DNA of 12,051 bases from CBFDBT01 sp965603115 (GTDB lineage: Bacteria > Pseudomonadota > Alphaproteobacteria > Sphingomonadales > Kordiimonadaceae): the NCBI GenBank assembly GCA_965603115.1, contig CBFDBT010000063.1, positions 1 through 12,051 on the forward strand. Reading direction: 5' to 3'. Positions 1 to 5,005 of this stretch are shown one piece after another (the first letter of the stretch is position 1; every line of letters starts with the position of its first letter). Both the position numbers and the translations under genes were made by a program. The notes under the pieces are model-generated. The model worked only from the letters and a program-made list of their open reading frames with translations. It did not search any database and was not told the DNA's origin.

Positions 1-2
1 CC

Positions 3-1304
3 GTTCTCATTCGCCGACCTATAGTAGCTCTCTGTACGGGTGTTGTTGTTTGTATTTTTATACTTCATGGCACCAAGACCATTTCAGCCTTGTCAGAAAC
101 CGCTATCCGTACGCTGCAAAACGAAGATTTGATATGGGTTATATTGGTTTGTGGCGGGATGGGTGCGCTCATAGGGCTGTTCCTTCGCACAGGCAGCCTT
201 TATGCTTTCATGGATAAAGCGTCAGCGCATGTTAAGACGCGTTTTGGTGCGGTTATGGCGACGTGGTTTATGGGGGTGCTGCTGTTTGTCGATGATTATT
301 TAAATTCTATCACTGTGGGTGCTGCCATGAGCAGCATAACCGACAAGTTTAAAATTTCTCGTGAAATGCTGGCTTATGTTGTCGACTCTACAGCGGCCCC
401 CATCAGCGTAATTATCCCTATATCAACATGGGCTGTGTTTTTTGGCGCTATTTTAGAAACTGTAAATTTAGCACCAGAAGGTGAGGGATTGTGGGTCTAT
501 ATTAATGCAATTCCCTATATGCTCTATCCTTGGATTGCTGTTGTTATGGTGCCGATTGTGGCGTCTGGAAAAATACCGCATATAGGCCCGATGAAAAAAG
601 CTGAAAAACGCGCCACCGTAGATGGTCAACCTTTGCCGCCCGGAGGAAAGAATATCCTAGGGGCAAAACAGGCCATTACAGAGCGCGTTGGGGTAAAGAG
701 GAGCGGCTGGTTATTCATTATTCCCCTAATGTCGCTGGTTGGTTTTACCATCTATTTTGACATGGAGTTTTTACACGCTACTTTCGCCACTTTGGGCTTG
801 ACCACTTTTACCATTCTCTCGTTTCGTATTCTTGGCATGCACGATACTTTTGATACGTTGCTCGATGGTTTTAAAACCATGATTGACCCCCTTTTAATTA
901 TTGTTTGCGCTTTTATGTTAAAGGACGTTAACGATCAATTAGGCCTCACTGGATATATCCTTGATCTTACAAAGGCCTATATGACAGCGGAGTCCTTACC
1001 GTTCATTGTTTTCTTTATCATGGGGCTGATCGCTTTTGCCACGGGATCGTCATGGGGCGTATTTGTTATTGCACTGCCTATTATTGCGGATTTAACGCAT
1101 TCCACAGGGGCAGATGTTTCATTGGTTATAGGAGCGACCTTGTCGGCCAGTACATTTGGGTCTCATGCATGTCTTTATTCTGATGCAACAGTGCTGACAG
1201 CGCAAAGTTGCGGCACATCATCCATTCAGCATGCCTTCACTCAATTACCCTATGCAAGCATTGCTGCAGCTTTGTCACTTATAGGTTTTGCTATACTTGG
1301 ATAG
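3..1304 (+). CDS. NhaC-family Na+/H+ antiporter, 5' end cut by window edge
   Basis: Inner-membrane protein of the NhaC family (ion transporter superfamily), expected to exchange Na+ for H+. The frame is open from base 3, so the first TTG (base 90) and later ATGs are probably internal; 433 residues are visible, and family lengths suggest a few dozen N-terminal residues lie outside. Most of the sequence is hydrophobic membrane segments. Family-typical stretches, numbered from base 3, are DDYLNSITVG near 97-106, REMLAYVVDSTAAP near 120-133 followed by ISTWA, GSSWG near 348-352, and FGSHACLYSDATVLTAQ near 385-401. The paired Asp in a membrane context and the SDAT motif resemble ion-binding regions of this superfamily. 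The C-terminus is complete, ending in a hydrophobic helix before TAG. The ion is inferred from family; other substrates are possible in the wider superfamily. Confidence 0.85.
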   Translation, partial: VLIRRPIVALCTGVVVCIFILHGTKTISALSETAIRTLQNEDLIWVILVCGGMGALIGLFLRTGSLYAFMDKASAHVKTRFGAVMATWFMGVLLFVDDYLNSITVGAAMSSITDKFKISREMLAYVVDSTAAPISVIIPISTWAVFFGAILETVNLAPEGEGLWVYINAIPYMLYPWIAVVMVPIVASGKIPHIGPMKKAEKRATVDGQPLPPGGKNILGAKQAITERVGVKRSGWLFIIPLMSLVGFTIYFDMEFLHATFATLGLTTFTILSFRILGMHDTFDTLLDGFKTMIDPLLIIVCAFMLKDVNDQLGLTGYILDLTKAYMTAESLPFIVFFIMGLIAFATGSSWGVFVIALPIIADLTHSTGADVSLVIGATLSASTFGSHACLYSDATVLTAQSCGTSSIQHAFTQLPYASIAAALSLIGFAILG

Positions 1305-1339
1305 ATTTTAGCGCCTTTAGCCTGAAATTTTTCTCGTTG

Positions 1340-1368
1340 TTTACATTAACTTAATATTACTTTATTAT
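1340..1368 (+). promoter_or_regulatory. Candidate sigma70-type promoter for the 86-aa gene
   Basis: TTTACA (1340-1345) and TATTAT (1363-1368) are separated by exactly 17 bp in an AT-rich stretch. Initiation would fall about base 1375, giving a leader of about 20 nt with the ribosome site AAAGGAG (1381-1387). This would let the small gene be transcribed independently of the antiporter. It is a pattern match only, in AT-rich DNA where chance matches are common. Confidence 0.45.
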
Positions 1369-1393
1369 TTTTATAAGCTTAAAGGAGCATACT

Positions 1394-1654
1394 ATGACGC
1401 ATTTTTTGGTTACTGATGATAATCCGGAAGGTTCTAAACTTGAGGATGTTCTGCGAATGATCCGTGCTGATATCGTGCGCCGTCAAGTCAAAATTATTGA
1501 CGACGAAAGTATAGTGGCGCAAAAAGTTATAAAAAATAATGTGCTGATCCTTAATATGTTAACCGAATGCATTTCACTTGCTGACGATTCCACGAAAAGT
1601 CTTGATCAGGCTTACGGAAAATCGGGGAAGTCGCCGAGAATTGGGACCAAATAA
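1394..1654 (+). CDS. Small conserved-looking protein of unknown function (86 aa)
   Basis: I do not recognise a named family with confidence. The start is well supported: AAAGGAG at 1381-1387 lies 6 nt before the ATG, and a good promoter candidate sits upstream. The product is soluble and charged, with no signal peptide or membrane segment. Residues 14-60 look mainly helical (LEDVLRMIRADIVRR, then a stretch rich in Ile/Val/Leu around VLILNMLTECISLAD), followed by a short polar tail ending in PRIGTK. The size and helical pattern would fit a small interaction or regulatory protein, but no catalytic motif is visible. It is followed by a hairpin terminator, so it is probably monocistronic. Function unknown; that it is a real gene is likely from its start signals. 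Confidence 0.7.
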   Translation: MTHFLVTDDNPEGSKLEDVLRMIRADIVRRQVKIIDDESIVAQKVIKNNVLILNMLTECISLADDSTKSLDQAYGKSGKSPRIGTK

Positions 1655-1694
1655 AGGTTTTGAGCCATTGCTTCTTTGCTTTTGGCGCTATGAA

Positions 1695-1723
1695 AACGCC
1701 CCTGCCCGTAGGGCTGAGGCGTT
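1695..1723. terminator. Hairpin between convergent genes, likely terminator
   Basis: Outer arms AACGCC (1695-1700) and GGCGTT (1718-1723) enclose an inner hairpin GCCC-GTA-GGGC (1704-1714), with a 3-nt internal bulge on each side. It lies between the 86-aa gene and the convergent secreted-protein gene, where a shared terminator is expected. There is no clean U-run directly after the stem on either strand (AGCTATTTAAG on plus, TTCATAGCG on minus), so intrinsic termination may be weak. Confidence 0.5.
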
Positions 1724-1752
1724 AGCTATTTAAGTCTGCTTTAACTAAGAAA

Positions 1753-2676
1753 TTATTCAGTATTTCCTGATGCGGCTTTGAGCGCATTTTTAATGGCTTT
1801 AGGTGCACCCATGATGTTCATGAAAGAATTTTTTCCCATCATTTTCAGGTCTGGAAAACTAATGGCAATGCGGAACCGTGCCCCAAGAGCATAAATTTCA
1901 TTGTCTTTGACCAATATTTCATAAGGTAAATGCGCAGAAGAGCGAATATCTTTAAAGTCAACTTCACTCATAATATAAGCATCACTGCTGTCTCCATCAG
2001 TCATGGCAACGCCAAAAAGTGTATCAGAGGTGCCTTCTATATCAACTCTGAAAACCTTGGACACACCGCCAACGCCATTTGCCAATCCTTCTTCCAGGCG
2101 CGCAACAGCTTCATCGTGGGTTTTGTATGTGGCAAGTAAGTCTGGGTCGTCAAAGCGTTCAGTAAACATTGGAAAGCCCATATAGCGATATTTTTTAAGC
2201 TTTTTGGCGGTAAGCGCTTTCTTAGGGCCAAATTCTTTTCCAGCACCAAGAGCAGCTTCTAGGCTTGCTTTGGTTTCTGCTAAATCCCCTTTCAGGCGGT
2301 AAGCCAGTGCCATATATGTTGGGTTGGTATAAATTACCTGCACCGCATCACCCATTTTGGTTAAGGATACCCTTTGAACAGCTGCAAAACTTCCAAAGTC
2401 ACTGGTTGATGTTGTGGCTTGCAGGGCAGCATTTGTTACAGCCATATTTATCACACTATCATAAGGGCTATATTCCCCAGCGATGGTAAAGCCAGCCTCA
2501 GTAAGCTTTGCGCGAACCTCTGTTGCCGTTGTTTGCATGTCATTTGTGCTTGAAAAGGCGTGTATAAACGGCATGTACCGTATTTTCTCGTCTTTGGCAG
2601 CCACAATTGAAGTGGGTGCTGCTAATAAAAATACAGCCACTAAAAATTGAGTAATATATTTCTGAATGTTAACCAT
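1753..2676 (-). CDS. Secreted protein of unknown function (307 aa), DUF302-like flavour
   Basis: An exported, probably periplasmic, protein. Residues 1-27 form a classical signal peptide: Lys6, a hydrophobic core at about 9-20, and a V-A-A cleavage site after Ala27. The mature part is about 280 residues. The region at 49-66 (TATEVRAKLTEAGFTIAG) followed by alternating strands resembles the small alpha/beta DUF302 fold. A second helix at about 186-203 then leads into KVFRVDIEG, so two related domains are possible. The C-terminal third (LPYEILVKD, FRIAISFPDLKMMG, SFMNIMGAP) reads like a strongly conserved core. I recall similar uncharacterised proteins in Proteobacteria but no tested function. 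No lipobox and no haem (CxxCH) motif is present. The start is supported by GGGGAAG (2680-2686, minus strand) just upstream. It appears to be transcribed alone. Confidence 0.75.
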   Translation of the reverse strand: MVNIQKYITQFLVAVFLLAAPTSIVAAKDEKIRYMPFIHAFSSTNDMQTTATEVRAKLTEAGFTIAGEYSPYDSVINMAVTNAALQATTSTSDFGSFAAVQRVSLTKMGDAVQVIYTNPTYMALAYRLKGDLAETKASLEAALGAGKEFGPKKALTAKKLKKYRYMGFPMFTERFDDPDLLATYKTHDEAVARLEEGLANGVGGVSKVFRVDIEGTSDTLFGVAMTDGDSSDAYIMSEVDFKDIRSSAHLPYEILVKDNEIYALGARFRIAISFPDLKMMGKNSFMNIMGAPKAIKNALKAASGNTE

Positions 2677-3019
2677 TTACTTCCCCTATCATTATAAGAA
2701 TTATTTAATTTTAGAATTTGTTCAGCCCTGCATAACCCCCATCAGTTATAAGGTTGGTAAAAGCCTAGCATAAGTAATGGAGAGAGTCCTCTAAATATTA
2801 GCATATGCGAATACTATAATGTTCTTGCTTTATCTAATCTGTTTCTACTTAATTTAAGAGTAATACGAAAAATGGTGCATGAATAAAGTAAGACTGTTGC
2901 AATGCGAGGGTTAAATCAGTTAAAGAAAGAGGCGTACGGGTGCGAATTCAAAGACATCAGTCGAAAGACAAGGTCATACTGAATAGTTTTCATAAATTGC
3001 GAGTGATTGGAATTTTTAC
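2677..3019. other. Intergenic control region between secreted protein and scoA
   Basis: This 343-bp AT-rich gap separates two divergent genes and contains no convincing coding sequence; the longest ATG frame I noticed is 26 codons (2902-2982) without a ribosome site. It holds a near-palindrome at 2796-2813 directly followed by TATAAT at 2815-2820. On the minus strand another TATAAT (complement of 2691-2696) lies too close to the secreted-protein start to leave a normal leader. Promoters for both flanking genes must lie here or inside the genes, but I cannot place them firmly. Confidence 0.6.
2796..2813. promoter_or_regulatory. Near-perfect 18-bp palindrome, candidate operator
   Basis: TATT-A-GCATATGC-G-AATA is a palindrome with one mismatched pair (A2800/G2809). 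Its right edge is one base from TATAAT (2815-2820), so a bound dimeric regulator would cover the spacer of a plus-strand promoter reading toward scoA, about 190 bp downstream. No good -35 hexamer lies 17 bp upstream of that TATAAT, which would fit an activator-dependent or weak promoter. The palindrome is seen directly; its role is inferred. Confidence 0.4.
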
Positions 3020-3724
3020 ATGAGTAAAATATATGCGAGTGCTGACGAGGCATTGCATGGCATTTTAAAGGATGGCATGACCTTGATGGCGGGTGGCTTT
3101 GGCTTGTGCGGTATCCCTGAAAACTTAATTGCAGCTGTGCATGGCGCAGGGGCTAAAGAGCTGACTTTTGTTTCTAATAACTGCGGTGTCGATGGTTTTG
3201 GCCTTGGCATATTACTCGACGCAAAGCAGATCAAGAAAATGCTGTCCTCCTACGTTGGTGAAAATAAAGAATTTGAACGTCAGTATCTTGACGGAGAGCT
3301 AGAACTTGAATTTAATCCGCAAGGCACACTGGCTGAGCGCATCCGCGCTGGTGGTGCTGGCATTCCTGGGTTTTATACTAAAACGGGCGTCGGCACAGTG
3401 ATCGCGGAAGGTAAAGAGCATAAAGACTTTGATGGTGAGACTTATATTCTTGAGACCGGTCTTGTCGCTGATATCTCCCTCGTGAAAGCATGGAAAGCCG
3501 ATACTGAAGGCAATCTTATTTTTCGCAAGACCGCACGCAACTTTAACCCAATGATGGCAACAGCTGGTAAAATTACAGTGGTTGAAGTGGAAGAGATCGT
3601 TGAAGCGGGTGAGCTGGACGCTGACGCTATTCACACACCGGGCATTTATGTCCAGCGCATCATTCAAGGTAATCACGAAAAGCGCATCGAGCAGCGCACC
3701 ATACGTCAGCGGGAGGCAGTATAA
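3020..3724 (+). CDS. scoA: 3-oxoacid (succinyl-CoA:acetoacetate) CoA-transferase, subunit A
   Basis: Subunit A of the family I CoA-transferase that moves CoA from succinyl-CoA to acetoacetate, giving acetoacetyl-CoA for thiolysis; cytosolic heteromer with ScoB. At 234 aa it has the usual length. Residues 18-33 match the family I signature (DG followed by LMAGGFGLCGIP), then SNNCGVDGFGLG at about 52-63, the GTLAERIRAGGAGIPGFYT region at 102-120, and ADISLVKAWKAD at 150-161 with TARNFNP after it, all characteristic of ScoA/AtoD proteins. The ATG has only a weak ribosome site (TTGGAA, 3007-3012). The stop TAA overlaps the scoB ATG by one base (TAATG), indicating coupled translation. Acetate/butyrate:acetoacetate transfer (AtoDA) is the main alternative; the overall pattern favours the succinyl-CoA type. 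It starts the apparent four-gene operon. Confidence 0.93.
   Translation: MSKIYASADEALHGILKDGMTLMAGGFGLCGIPENLIAAVHGAGAKELTFVSNNCGVDGFGLGILLDAKQIKKMLSSYVGENKEFERQYLDGELELEFNPQGTLAERIRAGGAGIPGFYTKTGVGTVIAEGKEHKDFDGETYILETGLVADISLVKAWKADTEGNLIFRKTARNFNPMMATAGKITVVEVEEIVEAGELDADAIHTPGIYVQRIIQGNHEKRIEQRTIRQREAV
3711..3716 (+). promoter_or_regulatory. Ribosome binding site of scoB inside scoA
   Basis: GGGAGG lies 7 nt before the scoB ATG (3724), within the last codons of scoA. Combined with the one-base TAATG overlap it fixes the scoB start and suggests the two subunits are made in step. It is far stronger than the scoA site. Confidence 0.75.
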
Positions 3725-4380
3725 TGGCCGATCAACAAAAAGGATGGGACAGAAATCAAATGGCAGCCCGCGCTGCCCTTGAGCTTAAAGATGGTTTCTA
3801 TTGTAATTTGGGTATTGGTATTCCAACCCTTGTTGCCAACTATATTCCCGATAATGTGCATGTGACCCTGCAGTCTGAAAATGGCATGCTGGGCATGGGG
3901 CCTTTTCCTTATGACGATGAAGTGGATGCTGATCTGATTAACGCTGGCAAGCAGACCATCACTGAATTGCCCACCAGCAGCTATTTTAGCTCGGCTGATA
4001 GTTTTGCTATGATCCGTGGTGGTCATATTGATATTTCCATCCTCGGCGCTATGGAAGTGGCTGAAAATGGGGACCTTGCCAACTGGATGATCCCGGGCAA
4101 GATGGTCAAGGGCATGGGCGGCGCTATGGACTTGGTCGCTGGCGTAAAGCGCGTAGTAGTCATTATGGATCACACGAACAAAAAGGGTGAAACCAAGCTC
4201 CTTAAAGAGTGCAGTTTGCCGCTGACGGGTCAAAAGGTTGTTGACCGTATTATCACCGGTCTTGGTGTTTTTGACGTTGTTGATGGTGGCCTTGAGTTGG
4301 TGGAGCTAGCGGACGGCGTTACGGTTGATGAGGTCAAGGCTAATACGCAAGCAAAACTGAGCGTGGTTTCGGGTCTATAA
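3724..4380 (+). CDS. scoB: 3-oxoacid (succinyl-CoA:acetoacetate) CoA-transferase, subunit B
   Basis: Catalytic subunit B, 218 aa, normal length. The active-site glutamate that forms the glutamyl-CoA thioester is Glu52 in LQSENGMLGMGPFP (49-62), equivalent to Glu305 of pig SCOT. Other family stretches are the N-terminal AARAALELKDGFYCNLGIGIPTL region split across residues 14-36, the SSADSFAMIRGGHID stretch, and GAMDLV, all typical of ScoB. No disrupted motif is visible, so ScoAB should be an active enzyme. With scoA it supports use of acetoacetate, ketone bodies or polyhydroxybutyrate-derived acetoacetate, but no thiolase or 3-hydroxybutyrate dehydrogenase gene is in the window. It is followed after 21 nt by the deformylase-like gene on the same strand, which has its own good ribosome site (CGGAGA). 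Confidence 0.93.
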   Translation: MADQQKGWDRNQMAARAALELKDGFYCNLGIGIPTLVANYIPDNVHVTLQSENGMLGMGPFPYDDEVDADLINAGKQTITELPTSSYFSSADSFAMIRGGHIDISILGAMEVAENGDLANWMIPGKMVKGMGGAMDLVAGVKRVVVIMDHTNKKGETKLLKECSLPLTGQKVVDRIITGLGVFDVVDGGLELVELADGVTVDEVKANTQAKLSVVSGL

Positions 4381-4401
4381 TGATTATTTTCGGAGAAACA
4401 C

Positions 4402-4962
4402 ATGCCTGCGCTTAATCTTGTTATCGCCCCCAATCCTATTTTTAAAAAACAGGCTGATATTGTCGATGTTAAAGCTGAGGGCGACGCCTTAAAGGCGCTC
4501 ATTACGGATCTGTTTGATACGCTCTATTATGAAAAAGGTTTGGGTTTGGCAGCGACTATGGTCGGGGTTTTAAAGCGTATAATCGTTGTGGACTTGATGG
4601 AAGACGGCAAGAAAAACCCCAAGGTTTATATCAATCCTGAAGTGGTCTGGTCATCTGACGAGAGCCAAGACCATGTGGAGGCCTCGCTTTGTTACCCTGG
4701 TATTGAAGCGACCATCACGCGGCCCAAGAAAATCAAAATAAGCTATATGGACGAAGATGGAAATATTTGCCAAGATGAGGCAGAAGACTTTCGCGCAACC
4801 GTTATTCAGCATGAGATAGATTATCTCAATGGCAGGGTCTTTCTAGAGTATGTTAAGCCCGTTAAGAGGCAAATGCTCATAAAAAAAATGCAAAAGTATA
4901 AAAAAGCAGTCGCTAAGGGACATGTGCATGTGCACGGACCAGATTGTGGTCATAACCATTAG
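4402..4962 (+). CDS. Peptide-deformylase-like protein with degenerate metal site and His-rich tail
   Basis: The 186-aa product has the peptide deformylase fold signature in order, but with key residues changed. Motif 1 (GxGLAAxQ) reads GLGLAATM at 46-53, so Gln50 of E. coli Def is Met53. Motif 2 (EGCLS) reads EASLC at 93-97, so the metal ligand Cys90 is Ser95, with a cysteine two residues later at 97. Motif 3 (HEIDH) reads HEIDY at 137-141, so the second His ligand is Tyr141; His137 and catalytic Glu138 remain. With two of three ligands gone, a normal Fe/Zn deformylase site is unlikely. The tail from 173 (GHVHVHGPDCGHNH) carries five His and one Cys and could bind metal. It probably shares the scoAB transcript. 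Function unknown: a peptide- or metal-binding role, or altered hydrolase, are possibilities. The genome should carry a normal def elsewhere. Confidence 0.85.
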   Translation: MPALNLVIAPNPIFKKQADIVDVKAEGDALKALITDLFDTLYYEKGLGLAATMVGVLKRIIVVDLMEDGKKNPKVYINPEVVWSSDESQDHVEASLCYPGIEATITRPKKIKISYMDEDGNICQDEAEDFRATVIQHEIDYLNGRVFLEYVKPVKRQMLIKKMQKYKKAVAKGHVHVHGPDCGHNH

Positions 4963-4976
4963 GCCGAAAATATAAT
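4947..4976 (+). promoter_or_regulatory. Weak internal promoter candidate ahead of the PEPC-like gene
   Basis: TATAAT (4971-4976) has TGGTCA (4947-4952) 18 bp upstream, a four-of-six match to the -35 consensus. It could give extra transcription of the downstream 948-aa gene, whose ribosome site is TAAGGA about 8 nt before ATG 5006. The -10 is perfect but the -35 is poor, and the short 43-bp gap also fits simple co-transcription. Confidence 0.25.
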
Positions 4977-5005
4977 GCACTCTATGTAGGTTAAGGACAG
5001 TAACT

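Noticed and set aside
90..92. TTG as the true start of the antiporter gene
   Set aside because: The same frame is open to base 3 and encodes family-like hydrophobic sequence (RRPIVALCTG), with no ribosome site before the TTG; the gene begins outside the window.
2902..2982. 26-codon frame upstream of scoA, possible leader peptide
   Set aside because: No ribosome site, no run of a regulatory amino acid and no following attenuator hairpin.
3299..3676. 125-codon minus-strand frame opposite scoA
   Set aside because: Antisense to a conserved gene, with no domain and no supporting context.
3706..4233. 175-codon open frame on the minus strand opposite scoB
   Set aside because: It lies wholly opposite well-supported scoA/scoB coding sequence, has no recognisable domain and a Cys/His-rich random-looking composition; a shadow frame.
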